A stretch of 64,000 nt of DNA. Source: Bacillus sp. OK048. GTDB taxonomy: Bacteria; Bacillota; Bacilli; Bacillales; Cytobacillaceae. Location of the stretch: the NCBI RefSeq assembly GCF_900103525.1, contig NZ_FNHN01000002.1, positions 522,204-586,203 of the forward strand, written 5' to 3'. Each line of letters starts with the position of its first letter. Within the stretch, counting starts at the first letter, position 1. Of the stretch, positions 28,477-37,076 are shown in pieces. A program made the position numbers and the translations under genes. Below the pieces are notes generated by a model that was given only the letters and a program-made list of their open reading frames with translations, was not told where the DNA came from and ran no database searches.

Positions 28477-29811
28477 ATGGAAAATAATCAAGAGTTAAAA
28501 AAAGGATTACTACCAAGACATGTCCAGTTTATTGCGTTAGCAGGCATGATTGGTACAGGAATTTTTAAAGGAAGTTCTGATACATTAAATATTGCCGGAC
28601 CTAGTGTTGTTTTTACCTATTTGATTGGAGGGTTATTATTATTTATTGTGATGGCCGCCTTAGGTGAAATGGCAATTGCTTTTCCGAACCACAACGTCCA
28701 ATTGCTCCTTTATAAAGCATTTGGTTTTCAGCTATCGTATATAAATGGATGGCTGTATTGGATAAACTGGACCATCGTTATCACTGTTGAACTGTTAGCA
28801 GCAGGAAGCTTTCTACAATTTTGGTATCCTTCGATTCCCTTATGGCTTCTTAGCCTGTTCTGTGCAGCCATTATCATTGGCATTAATTTATTTCCAGTTA
28901 AATACTATGGTGAGCTGGAGTTTTGGTTTGCTGGGATCAAGATTGTTGCATTAGTTGCTTTTATCTTACTAGGTGCTCTCATTATATTTGGGATTATGCC
29001 AAGTAATATTGAGGATCCACTTTCAAATTATACAGCACATGGCGGTTTTTTCCCTCATGGATGGAGTGGAATGCTGAGTGCGTTTTTGGTGGTTATGTTT
29101 TCTTATGGCGGAGCAGAATTAATTGGGGTGGCGGTTACCGAGACAAAGGATGCGGAGCGCGTCATGCCAAGTATTATTAAAGGTGCTGTTTGGAGGGTAA
29201 TTATTTTTTATATCTTCCCTATCTTAATTATTTGCGGCATTATGCCTTGGAATCAAGTAACCGGTCAAAACAGTCCATTTGTTCAAGTTTTCAATATTAC
29301 TGGATTACCAGGTGCTGCACATGTGATGAATTTCATCCTTCTTACTGCTGTCCTTTCGGCTGCAAACTCTGGTATCTATGCAACATCGAGAACTCTTTTT
29401 TCAATGGCTAAAAGCGGAGTTGCGCCGAAAAGCTTGATGAAAACCACTAGAAACGGGATTCCCATTATCGGACTTATGATTACAACCGTTTTTATTTTAG
29501 CTGGGGTTTTCTTAGCCTACATTAGTCCTGATAAAATCATCAGTTATCTTATGACCATACCGGGTTTCACGGTTATGTTGGTTTGGATAGGCATCTGTGC
29601 AGCCCATTTAAAGCTTCGATCACAGTATAAAGTTAAACCATCCTTTCAAGTAAAGTGGTTCCCATTTACTACTATTATTGCCATTTTAGCGTTGAGTTTA
29701 ATTTTTATTGGATTTATTTTCAGTCCAAACAATCTAATCGGCACAACCGTTTCCTTAGTAATTGTGGGAGTCCTAATCATCCTTTCATTTATAGCAAAAA
29801 AGAAGAAGTGA
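28477..29811 (+). CDS. Amino acid permease, APC superfamily (AAT-like)
   Basis: A 444-aa integral membrane protein with about 12 hydrophobic helices. The N-terminal consensus HVQFIALAGMIGTGIFKGSSDTL and the FSYGGAELIGVAVTETKDAERVMPS segment after helix 6 are typical of amino-acid/H+ symporters of the AAT family. It resembles B. subtilis YtnA-like permeases, but the substrate cannot be read from the sequence. A TATAAT lies at 28416-28421. The terminator stem begins inside the last codons. Confidence 0.87.
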   Translation: MENNQELKKGLLPRHVQFIALAGMIGTGIFKGSSDTLNIAGPSVVFTYLIGGLLLFIVMAALGEMAIAFPNHNVQLLLYKAFGFQLSYINGWLYWINWTIVITVELLAAGSFLQFWYPSIPLWLLSLFCAAIIIGINLFPVKYYGELEFWFAGIKIVALVAFILLGALIIFGIMPSNIEDPLSNYTAHGGFFPHGWSGMLSAFLVVMFSYGGAELIGVAVTETKDAERVMPSIIKGAVWRVIIFYIFPILIICGIMPWNQVTGQNSPFVQVFNITGLPGAAHVMNFILLTAVLSAANSGIYATSRTLFSMAKSGVAPKSLMKTTRNGIPIIGLMITTVFILAGVFLAYISPDKIISYLMTIPGFTVMLVWIGICAAHLKLRSQYKVKPSFQVKWFPFTTIIAILALSLIFIGFIFSPNNLIGTTVSLVIVGVLIILSFIAKKKK

Positions 29812-29845
29812 TCTCCTTATTGGGGGGCCACTTCTTCTTTTTCGT
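29799..29845 (+). terminator. Terminator overlapping the permease stop codon
   Basis: AAGAAGAAGTG at the end of the coding region pairs with CACTTCTTCTT (29829-29839), followed by TTTCGTTTT. Confidence 0.75.
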
Positions 29846-29865
29846 TTTGAGGTATTCACCCGTAA

Positions 29866-30056
29866 TTGTGACCATAAATATGTCAACTTTTAATTACGGG
29901 CACTATCCAACCTTTATTGTGACCATAATTTCGCCAACTTTAATTACGGGCACTATCCACCCTTTATTGTGACCGTAATTTCGCCAACTTTAATTTACGG
30001 GCACCATCCAATCTTTATTGTGACCATAATTTCGCCAACTTTAATTTACGGGCACT
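29866..30056. repeat. Four-copy 50/51-bp tandem repeat
   Basis: Units begin with TTGTGACC at 29866, 29917, 29967 and 30018. Each contains CGCCAACTTTAATT(T)ACGGGCAC. The first unit is flanked by CCCGTAATT, the inverse of AATTACGGG. There are no unique spacers, so it is not a CRISPR array. It fills the space between the permease terminator and the convergent ATPase gene. Confidence 0.9.
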
Positions 30057-30075
30057 CAAAATTAAACAAATAACT

Positions 30076-30801
30076 TTATTCTTCCTCTTTAAAAAGTTCA
30101 TAAAGAAATCTTTTTCTATTCTCTAAAAAATATTTCGTCAGCGTGTAATGGTCTGTACTTTCATAGTCGATTTTTGAAATTTGACCGTGGTCGAAGCTAT
30201 AGATTTCAGCATCTGGATACCCTAGCAGGATCGGAGAATGTGTGGCAATGATGAACTGAGCAGCCCCTTGTGTTTCAAGGTCATGGATGACTTTCAAGAG
30301 AGATAATTGTCGTGCAGGAGATAATGCCGCCTCTGGTTCATCCAATAAGTATAGCGCTTCTCCATTAAACCGATTGAGAAATAAGGACAAAAACGATTCT
30401 CCATGGGATTGTTTTAATAATGATTTTCCCCCGTAGTCTTTAAATCCATTCTCATCTACATCATCAATATGAGTAGCAAAATGATAAAACGATTCTGCTC
30501 GCAAAAAGAAGCCATTGGTAACTTTAGGCATCCAAGAAAGCTTTATGTATTCACTAAGCTCTGAATCTTTCTCATATACTTCATAAAAATTATTTCTTCC
30601 GCCGCCTGCAGTATTAAAACCACATTGGTCAGCAATCGCTTCTAATAAAGTAGATTTCCCTGATCCATTTTCACCCACAAAGAAGGTAACATTCCTTTCA
30701 AACTTCAACTCATTGAGGCTCGTTATTGATGGAATCGAAAAAGGGTAATCACTAACGTTTGGAACGTTATCTTTTAATAAAGCAACTCTTTTTAAAAACA
30801 T
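30076..30801 (-). CDS. Stand-alone ABC/SMC-type AAA ATPase
   Basis: A 241-aa soluble ATPase with Walker A FFVGENGSGKSTLLEAIAD, a signature-like QSHGESFLSLF, Walker B ALYLLDEPEAALSP and an H-loop IIATHSPILLG. The overall layout is that of the single-domain AAA_21/OLD-like ATPases, not a transporter subunit: no permease is adjacent and the D-loop/H-loop region is SMC-like. Function unknown. The start has GGTGA upstream. It stands alone between a tandem repeat and speD. Confidence 0.82.
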   Translation of the reverse strand: MFLKRVALLKDNVPNVSDYPFSIPSITSLNELKFERNVTFFVGENGSGKSTLLEAIADQCGFNTAGGGRNNFYEVYEKDSELSEYIKLSWMPKVTNGFFLRAESFYHFATHIDDVDENGFKDYGGKSLLKQSHGESFLSLFLNRFNGEALYLLDEPEAALSPARQLSLLKVIHDLETQGAAQFIIATHSPILLGYPDAEIYSFDHGQISKIDYESTDHYTLTKYFLENRKRFLYELFKEEE

Positions 30802-30850
30802 AATCAGTCACCACTCATTTTTATCTTTGTTACCATTTTACACGATAAAT

Positions 30851-30882
30851 GTAAAAAACAGCTTTACTTTTTAGTAAAGCTG
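30851..30882 (-). terminator. Terminator of speD
   Basis: A perfect 10-bp stem CAGCTTTACT/AGTAAAGCTG with a 4-nt loop, followed on the minus strand by TTTTTTAC. Confidence 0.85.
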
Positions 30883-30941
30883 CGTGCTTTCCTTTTGGCT
30901 ACTATTCGGCATATTAATGCGATGAGTAGGATTGTCATGCA

Positions 30942-31748
30942 TTACACCATATTCTTGCCATAAAAAATTTCATCCATTTCCAGCTTAATTCTCTCGGTAA
31001 TTTCAATTAACTCTTCTGAATGTAAGGTTTCTTTTTTATAGCCAAATAAATAGTTATTTAAATCAAATCCTCGGAGCTTACATTTAGTATGGAAGATATT
31101 TTCTTTATAGACATTGACATCAATCATATCGAAGAGTTCGCCGACATCCTCGGGGATATAATTTTGGATCGAGCTAATTTCATGATCAATAAACAATTTA
31201 TAGCCATCCTTATCTCGTGTAAAGCCACGAACCCGATAATCAATCGTCATGACATCTGTTTCAAACGAACGAATAAGGTAATGCAAAGCTTTAAGTGGTG
31301 AAATTTCTCCACATGTAGATACATCAATATCTGCTCTGAATGTGCTAATCCCTTCATCTGGATGATATTCTGGGTATGTATGAACCGTGATATGACTCTT
31401 ATCTAACTGGATAACGACAGATTCTGGCAGCGGCCCCGGTGACTCTTCAAAGTGCTCTGAAGGAGCGTCTTCGACTGGTCCCTCTGATACGAGAAGCGTT
31501 ACACTTGCTCCAGCTGGCTCAAAGTCCTGACTGGCAACATTTAATACATGTGCACCAATAATGTCGGAAACATGGATTAAAATCGTCTGCAATCTCTCAG
31601 CACTATATTGTTCATCAATATACTTTACATAAGCTTCGCGCTCTTCCTTCGATCGTGTATAGCAAATATCATACATATTAAAACTAAGTGATTTCGTCAA
31701 GTTATTAAAGCCATGTAATTCTATGGTTTCTTTGGGTGTAAGTTTCAT
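30942..31748 (-). CDS. speD: S-adenosylmethionine decarboxylase, E. coli-type (class 1A) proenzyme
   Basis: SpeD decarboxylates SAM to supply aminopropyl groups for spermidine. This 268-aa protein is the long type known from E. coli, not the ~126-aa class 1B form of B. subtilis. It shares [13 protein letters not shown], the LDKSH(I)xVHTYPE autocleavage site with Ser118 as the pyruvoyl precursor, DVSTCG(x)[11 protein letters not shown] and [12 protein letters not shown] with the enterobacterial enzyme. The ATG at 31746-31748 follows AAGGGGGAA; longer readings are unlikely. No speE or speA lies nearby. Confidence 0.95.
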   Translation of the reverse strand: MKLTPKETIELHGFNNLTKSLSFNMYDICYTRSKEEREAYVKYIDEQYSAERLQTILIHVSDIIGAHVLNVASQDFEPAGASVTLLVSEGPVEDAPSEHFEESPGPLPESVVIQLDKSHITVHTYPEYHPDEGISTFRADIDVSTCGEISPLKALHYLIRSFETDVMTIDYRVRGFTRDKDGYKLFIDHEISSIQNYIPEDVGELFDMIDVNVYKENIFHTKCKLRGFDLNNYLFGYKKETLHSEELIEITERIKLEMDEIFYGKNMV

Positions 31749-31854
31749 GCTGCTTCCCCCTTTTCGATTTTTCAAAATGCGGGACAGTGTCGTAAATATT
31801 TTTAGATTACCCATTTAATAAAATTGTTACTTACATTTATTGAACTATCCTTAT

Positions 31855-31869
31855 TTATAATAATTATAA
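31855..31869. promoter_or_regulatory. Perfect PerR box upstream of dps
   Basis: TTATAATAATTATAA matches the B. subtilis PerR consensus TTATAAT-N-ATTATAA at every defined position. It lies just upstream of the dps -35 region, so dps is probably derepressed by peroxide. Confidence 0.85.
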
Positions 31870-31876
31870 TTTAATA

Positions 31877-31904
31877 TTTACTTTTAAATAATATATGTTA
31901 TAAT
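31877..31904 (+). promoter_or_regulatory. Extended -10 promoter of dps
   Basis: TTTACT (31877-31882) and TGTTATAAT (perfect TATAAT at 31899-31904 with an extended TG) are spaced by 16 bp. The ribosome-binding site AGGAGG follows before the ATG at 31937. Confidence 0.65.
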
Positions 31905-31936
31905 AAGTTTAGTTAAGAAATTAGGAGGTATGGAAA

Positions 31937-32383
31937 ATGACACAAACAGTAACACTTGAACAAGTAATGAACCAACAACTCGCAAACTGGAACGTATTAT
32001 ACACAAAACTACATCGTTTCCACTGGTATGTAACAGGACCACACTTTTTCACCTTACATGAAAAATTTGAACAACTATATGAAGAAGCAGCAGGAACCAT
32101 GGATGAGTTGGCAGAACGATTATTAATTACAGGTGGAAAGCCAGTTTCCACATTAAAAGAATACCTTCAATTTTCAACAATCGAAGAAACTTCTGAAGTT
32201 TTAACAGCTAAAGAAATGGTACAAAACGTTGTAAATGATTTTTCCCAACTTATCTCAGAAATGAAAGAAGGAAAAAAAGCTGCTGAACAGGTGGATGATG
32301 AGGTAACGAGTGATATGTTTACTGGGCTAATTGAAAAATTAAGCAAGCATAATTGGATGTTAACATCCTTCCTACAAGGATAA
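31937..32383 (+). CDS. dps: Dps-family ferritin-like DNA-protection protein
   Basis: A 148-aa Dps/MrgA-type mini-ferritin that oxidises and stores iron and shields DNA in peroxide stress. The inter-subunit ferroxidase ligands are visible in LHRFHWYVTGPHFFTLHEKFEQLYEEAAGTMDELAERLL. It has a PerR box and an extended -10 promoter upstream and its own terminator downstream. The choice between the Dps and MrgA paralogue names is uncertain. Confidence 0.92.
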   Translation: MTQTVTLEQVMNQQLANWNVLYTKLHRFHWYVTGPHFFTLHEKFEQLYEEAAGTMDELAERLLITGGKPVSTLKEYLQFSTIEETSEVLTAKEMVQNVVNDFSQLISEMKEGKKAAEQVDDEVTSDMFTGLIEKLSKHNWMLTSFLQG

Positions 32384-32388
32384 AAAAT

Positions 32389-32416
32389 AGGACAAGGCAC
32401 ACGGCCTTGTCCTTTA
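32389..32416 (+). terminator. Terminator of dps
   Basis: AGGACAAGGC pairs with GCCTTGTCCT (32389-32398 with 32404-32413), followed by TTTACTT; it also faces the convergent ytzG. Confidence 0.8.
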
Positions 32417-32423
32417 CTTGTTT

Positions 32424-33143
32424 CTAACCTACTTGGTATTCCTTAAGCAGCTCTACTTCTTCATCCGTTAATTCCCGATATTCCCCGAGTTCAAGGGTTT
32501 CATCCAATGGCAGGGGACCCATGGAAATCCTCTTTAGGTAAACCACTCTTTTTCCAACGGCCTCGAACATTCTTTTAACCTGATGGAATTTCCCTTCGGT
32601 TATCGTTAGCTCAATGTCGGAACGAATGCCAGACTTTACTATGATCAACTCGCCTGGTTTTGTTTCGTAGCCATCGTCAAGCGTTACACCTTCCGCAAAT
32701 GCACTGACATCTGCATCCGTAACTTCGCCATCAATCACGGCAAAATAAGTCTTAGGTACATGTTTTTTGGGTGATAATAGCTTGTGTGCTAATTGACCAT
32801 CATTGGTAATCAGTAACAGGCCTTCCGTATCCTTGTCCAATCTTCCGACAGGGAAGGGCTCATATACTTGATCCTCAAGTTCCAAAAGGTCAATCACCGT
32901 TTCGCCAACACTATCCTCGGTTGCAGATAGTACTCCTTGAGGCTTGTTCATCATTAGATAGATAAATTCTCTGTATTCAATGATTTCCCCATTAAGAGTA
33001 ACCACTTGCTTATTCGGATCTACATGCTGTTTTGCATCCTTCACAATAGCATCATCAATCTTAACAGCACCGCTTTTTAGCAGCTGTTTGACTTCTTTCC
33101 GGCTGCCATAACCTAGATTAGCCAACATTTTATCAATTCTCAA
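32424..33143 (-). CDS. ytzG: RsuA-family rRNA pseudouridine synthase YtzG
   Basis: A 239-aa enzyme with an N-terminal S4 RNA-binding domain (RIDKMLANLGYGSRKEVKQLL) and a pseudouridine synthase domain. The catalytic aspartate is in GRLDKDTEGLLL, and KFHQVKRMFEAVGK closes the family pattern. It resembles RsuA, which modifies U516 of 16S rRNA; the exact target here is inferred. I choose the TTG at 33143, 6 nt after AGGAGG; an ATG two codons earlier touches the ribosome-binding site. Confidence 0.88.
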   Translation of the reverse strand: MRIDKMLANLGYGSRKEVKQLLKSGAVKIDDAIVKDAKQHVDPNKQVVTLNGEIIEYREFIYLMMNKPQGVLSATEDSVGETVIDLLELEDQVYEPFPVGRLDKDTEGLLLITNDGQLAHKLLSPKKHVPKTYFAVIDGEVTDADVSAFAEGVTLDDGYETKPGELIIVKSGIRSDIELTITEGKFHQVKRMFEAVGKRVVYLKRISMGPLPLDETLELGEYRELTDEEVELLKEYQVG

Positions 33144-33170
33144 GGTCATCCTCCTTCCTATTTTAGGAGT

Positions 33171-34790
33171 TTAATTCATTCGTAATTTCCTTTTTATACG
33201 GTCTACCTTATCACCAAATAGTCTGTTAACAAGCCCGGATTTTAATCCAAGGTAAAAATAGATAACAGCACCTACGGCTGCACAAACTAGAATGATTAAC
33301 AGTGATTGAAACTTAGATTCCGGAGTTAGGAATAACAACAGCAGCTTGTAAACCATTTCCGTCCCTGCCCACATGATTCCAGCAAAAATAACGATTAACA
33401 AACTCCTTCTCCAAACAAATAAGAATGGGTATTTTGCATAATTTTTTATAACCACTAATTGAATCAATATGGCTCCGATGTATCCAAGCGCCGTTGCGTA
33501 CACCGCACCTTTTGTTTCAAACATAGTAATTAGGGAAATATTCAGCGATAATTTAATCAGTAATCCTATTAACAAACTTAATACTGTCCATCGTTGTTCA
33601 TTAATTCCTTGCAGAATGGAACTCGTTACTAAAAATAATGAAAAAAGAATTCCAACTGGCGCATAGGCTTTTAGTACTTCATATCCAATCTCTTTGTGCT
33701 CATAAAAAACAGTGTAGATTGGCTCTGCTAATAGAGAAAGCCCGATTGCCGCAGGCAGTGTTAAGAACAATAACACTTGAAAAGTCTGATTTAATTGCTG
33801 TTTAAGCCCTTTCTGATCATTATCCACAAAAGCTTTGGTGATACTTGGAACCAGAGCCAGCGAGAACCCTGTCGCAAGGGAAACAGGGATGATCACAATT
33901 TTATGTGATTCAAAATTTAGAATGGAGAATGCTGCTTCGGCTGCTTTATAACTGTGACCTATATCCTGCATTGCCCGTGAAAAGGTAACTTGGTCGATCG
34001 CTTGAAATAATGGATTAGCAACCCCAACAAATACAAAGGGAGCTGCATAGACAAGGATTTCTTTATAAATTTCTCTTAACGAAACCTGTACTTCCCCTTT
34101 ATCATGTTGGAGCAGCTGGTCTAAATGCGGTTTCCGTTTATACCAATACCAAAATAAAACCACCAGACTCCCAATTGCCCCAACAAACGCGGCAAAGGTT
34201 GCCACACTTACAGCTGTTACAATACTTCCATTTAAAAAATTTATGACGATATAGGCTCCTGCAAGTGTGAAGGCAATCCGGACAATCTGTTCGACTACTT
34301 GAGATACAGCGGACGGTCCCATCGATTGATGTCCTTGAAAGAATCCTCGAATTAAACTCATAAACGGGATAACAATCAGGGCGAAACTTACTGCACGGAT
34401 AACCGTTATGATATCCTCTACCCTCGATCCGACGTCCTCTTTTTTGGATATAATCATATCAGCTATAAGTGGAGCTGAAAAATACAAAATAATAAACGAA
34501 GCAATACCGGTTAATAGCATCATAAGTAAGCCTGATTTAAACAATTTACGGCCTACCGCATATTCTTCGAGTGCATTATACTTTGAAATAAATTTTGAAA
34601 CAGCCAGCGGCACTCCCGCCGTGGCAATACTAATAAAAATTGTGTAGGGGATGTATGAATATTGATACAAAGCTGTTCCTTCTGAACCTACAATTTGATA
34701 AAAAGGTATAACATAAAGTAAGCCTAGAACCTTGGATATAATCGTACCCAATGTTAAAATAAACGTTCCTCTTATAAGCTTAGACGACAT
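33171..34790 (-). CDS. murJ: Lipid II flippase MurJ (YtgP), MOP-superfamily exporter
   Basis: A 539-aa polytopic membrane protein with about 14 hydrophobic helices, beginning MSSKLIRGTFILTLGTIISKVLGLLYVIPF, as in B. subtilis YtgP. YtgP is the MurJ flippase that moves lipid II across the membrane. RGFFQGHQSMGPSAVSQVVEQIVR is characteristic of the SpoVB/YtgP subfamily. I use the ATG at 34790; upstream in-frame residues lack homology. It ends 28 bp before ytzG, which probably follows in the same transcript, and is divergent from ytfP. Confidence 0.92.
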   Translation of the reverse strand: MSSKLIRGTFILTLGTIISKVLGLLYVIPFYQIVGSEGTALYQYSYIPYTIFISIATAGVPLAVSKFISKYNALEEYAVGRKLFKSGLLMMLLTGIASFIILYFSAPLIADMIISKKEDVGSRVEDIITVIRAVSFALIVIPFMSLIRGFFQGHQSMGPSAVSQVVEQIVRIAFTLAGAYIVINFLNGSIVTAVSVATFAAFVGAIGSLVVLFWYWYKRKPHLDQLLQHDKGEVQVSLREIYKEILVYAAPFVFVGVANPLFQAIDQVTFSRAMQDIGHSYKAAEAAFSILNFESHKIVIIPVSLATGFSLALVPSITKAFVDNDQKGLKQQLNQTFQVLLFLTLPAAIGLSLLAEPIYTVFYEHKEIGYEVLKAYAPVGILFSLFLVTSSILQGINEQRWTVLSLLIGLLIKLSLNISLITMFETKGAVYATALGYIGAILIQLVVIKNYAKYPFLFVWRRSLLIVIFAGIMWAGTEMVYKLLLLFLTPESKFQSLLIILVCAAVGAVIYFYLGLKSGLVNRLFGDKVDRIKRKLRMN

Positions 34791-35026
34791 AAGATTAGAA
34801 TCCCTTCCTAGTGAAGAAAAGTTCGTGCGCAGGTGAGCAAAGTAAATTCGACCATTTTTGCACACTACTAGTAGTTTACAACTCTTTTTGCGCGGATGCT
34901 ACTAACAACCTTATTAAAATTTCATGTCTTGGTGGACTTTTTCGTTTTCTTTTTAAAAAGAGTGATTATAATGGAATAATGCAGAGGATGAGTCAATAAA
35001 CGAAATATACAAAAGTTGGTGGAAGT

Positions 35027-36304
35027 ATGCAATACGATGTTGTTGTAATTGGCGGTGGCCCTTCTGGGTTAATGGCTGCAATTGCTGCGGGAGAGAAGGG
35101 CTTAAAGGTCCTGTTAATTGATAAAGGGGACAAGCTCGGCAGAAAGCTGGCCATTTCTGGCGGCGGGCGCTGTAATGTCACCAATCGACTGCCTGTTGAG
35201 GAAATCATTAAGCATTTACCCGGTAATGGCAAGTTTTTATATAGTGCCTTTTCCATTTTTAGTAATGAAGATATTATTACGTTTTTTCAAAAGTTAGGGA
35301 TTGAATTAAAAGAAGAAGACCACGGGCGGATGTTTCCCGTATCGAATAAAGCACAATCTGTGGTGGACGCCCTATTGAATCAATTAGAGAAGCTTAAAGT
35401 GAAGGTATACACCAACAGCCCTGTTTCAGACATTGTATACCGGGAAGGTCATGTTTCTTCCGTTAAATTAAAAAATGGAACAGAATTCGAAACAAAATCC
35501 GTAGTCATCGCCGTCGGCGGTAAATCAGTTCCCCATACTGGCTCAACAGGTGACGGCTATGCCTGGGCACAGAAAGCTGGACATACGATTACGGAACTGT
35601 TCCCAACTGAGGTGCCTGTCACCTCGAATGAACCCTTCATTAAAAATAAATCCCTGCAAGGGTTGTCATTAAGGGAAATTGAGCTAAGTGTTTTGAATCC
35701 AAAAGGGAAAGCCATTATTACTCATCGAATGGATATGATTTTTACTCATTTTGGTCTTAGTGGACCAGCAGTTCTTCGCTGCAGTCAATTCGTTGTCAAG
35801 GCAATGAAAAAATGGAAATTACAAGAGGTTACGATGGGGTTAGATGCCTTGCCAGATAAAAAGGAAGAAGAAATTTTTCAAGAAATCGTGAAGTTAGTAA
35901 AAAGTGAGCCGAAGAAAGGCATAAAAAATACGTTAAAAGGGTTTTTACCTGAACGTTATTTGTTGTTTCTATTAGAAGATAGTGAGATTGACCCCTTAGA
36001 ACAAGGTGCGATAATTTCCAATGAGAAGATCCGTGCTTTTGCAAAAAGCTGTAAACAATTTTTGATAAAAGTGAATGGTACCTTGCCGCTGGAAAAAGCA
36101 TTCGTTACCGGGGGCGGTGTTTCCGTAAAGGAAATTGAACCGCAGACAATGGGTTCAAAATTAATGGAAGGTCTTTATTTTTGCGGGGAGATTCTTGATG
36201 TTCATGGTTATACTGGAGGATATAACATCACTTCTGCTTTGGTAACAGGAAGACTCGCCGGAACCAATGCTGCCCTTTCAGCAAAAAAACACTATCAGGC
36301 CTGA
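35027..36304 (+). CDS. ytfP: YtfP, HI0933-family flavoprotein
   Basis: A 425-aa FAD/NAD(P)-binding protein with the Rossmann start [21 protein letters not shown], the family motif [29 protein letters not shown], and the C-terminal [17 protein letters not shown]. It belongs to the BaiN/HI0933 group of putative oxidoreductases; the substrate is unknown. It is directly followed, 3 bp after the stop, by a hairpin repeat in place of a simple terminator. Confidence 0.92.
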   Translation: MQYDVVVIGGGPSGLMAAIAAGEKGLKVLLIDKGDKLGRKLAISGGGRCNVTNRLPVEEIIKHLPGNGKFLYSAFSIFSNEDIITFFQKLGIELKEEDHGRMFPVSNKAQSVVDALLNQLEKLKVKVYTNSPVSDIVYREGHVSSVKLKNGTEFETKSVVIAVGGKSVPHTGSTGDGYAWAQKAGHTITELFPTEVPVTSNEPFIKNKSLQGLSLREIELSVLNPKGKAIITHRMDMIFTHFGLSGPAVLRCSQFVVKAMKKWKLQEVTMGLDALPDKKEEEIFQEIVKLVKSEPKKGIKNTLKGFLPERYLLFLLEDSEIDPLEQGAIISNEKIRAFAKSCKQFLIKVNGTLPLEKAFVTGGGVSVKEIEPQTMGSKLMEGLYFCGEILDVHGYTGGYNITSALVTGRLAGTNAALSAKKHYQA

Positions 36305-36307
36305 TGC

Positions 36308-36430
36308 CTGTCTAGCTACAGCGCCTAGTGGCTCGGGGTCATAAGCCAATCCGTCAATAAGGTTAAAGAACAACCTTCTTGCCGGCTCGTCTTATGCCTG
36401 TCGCCCCTGGGCAAGGCGCTTCCGCTTTTC
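36308..36430. repeat. Nested-hairpin intergenic repeat, copy 2 (inverted)
   Basis: The reverse complement of this 123-bp segment matches 56933-57054 at over 90% by eye. Its ends read CTGTCTAGCTACAGCGCC and GGCGCTTCCGCTTTTC. Complementary inner arms (CATAAG/CTTATG, AAGGTT/AACCTT) predict a long branched hairpin. It begins 3 bp after the ytfP stop. Confidence 0.88.
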
Positions 36431-36435
36431 ATACA

Positions 36436-36621
36436 TCAGGCCCGATAAATAACCATCGCTGAAAAACAATAGATTTGTTCTTCCTCTTCTTCTTCAGGCA
36501 TTGCTGCTACATTGTATTTAATATCTACTAATTTTTGTTCATCGATGCCTTTTAGAAATCGGTTCATTTCCTTTTCTAAATCCTTTTCATGCTCGCGATC
36601 AAACAACTTAACTTGGATCAT
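36436..36621 (-). CDS. Sporulation protein Cse60 family (YteV)
   Basis: A 61-aa acidic protein, MIQVKLFDREHEKDLEKEMNRF...EEEEEEQIYCFSAMVIYR, which I recognise as the Cse60/YteV family; the B. subtilis member is expressed in the mother cell under sigma-E. Function unknown. AAAGGAG lies 7 nt before the ATG. An AATACTGTA element upstream vaguely resembles a sporulation -10 box, but I do not call a promoter. Confidence 0.82.
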   Translation of the reverse strand: MIQVKLFDREHEKDLEKEMNRFLKGIDEQKLVDIKYNVAAMPEEEEEEQIYCFSAMVIYRA

Positions 36622-36688
36622 ATTTATTCTCCTTTCTGTTTTTCTTACAGTATTTCCACTTTTTCAGAAAATTAAAAATTAAATGCAT

Positions 36689-36719
36689 AAAAAAAACGAC
36701 TCCACTAGTGGAATCGTTT
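36689..36719 (-). terminator. Terminator of ytwF, overlapping its stop codon
   Basis: An 11-bp stem (36694-36704 with 36709-36719) with a CTAG loop, followed on the minus strand by TTTTTTTTATG. Confidence 0.8.
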
Positions 36720-37023
36720 ATTTTACTTCTCCTGGCCATGCAAGCATACCGCCAATCATATTGCGAACTTTGAAGCCCTGTTCTTGCAAGTAGTAGCATA
36801 CATTCCCACTACGAGCGCTTGAACGGCATATAAAGATATATTCTTTATCTTTGTCAAAATAGTCAAGATTAGCAGGAATCTCGCCCATCCGGATATGTTT
36901 GGCACCCGGAATCATTCCTTGCTCAACCTCTTCGTATTCTCTGACATCAACAAGCTCGAGTTTCTCCCCTTCTTCGAGCTTTTTCTTTAATTCGTCTGGT
37001 GTAATAATCTGAATTTCTTCCAT
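36718..37023 (-). CDS. ytwF: Single-domain rhodanese YtwF
   Basis: A 101-aa sulfurtransferase-type protein with the active-site loop FICRSSARSGN (Cys near residue 66) and LVDVREYEEVEQGMIPGAKHI. It probably carries persulfide sulfur; partner unknown. It lies 53 bp downstream of leuS, as ytwF does in B. subtilis, and ends in a terminator overlapping its stop. Confidence 0.88.
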   Translation of the reverse strand: MEEIQIITPDELKKKLEEGEKLELVDVREYEEVEQGMIPGAKHIRMGEIPANLDYFDKDKEYIFICRSSARSGNVCYYLQEQGFKVRNMIGGMLAWPGEVK

Positions 37024-37076
37024 CTTTCCAACCCCTTAGAAAGGATTCCCCCCGGTAAAAAAGGGGGAACTCATTA

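Noticed and set aside
29866..30056. Possible CRISPR array
   Set aside because: The 50/51-bp units repeat over their whole length with no unique spacers, and no cas genes are present.
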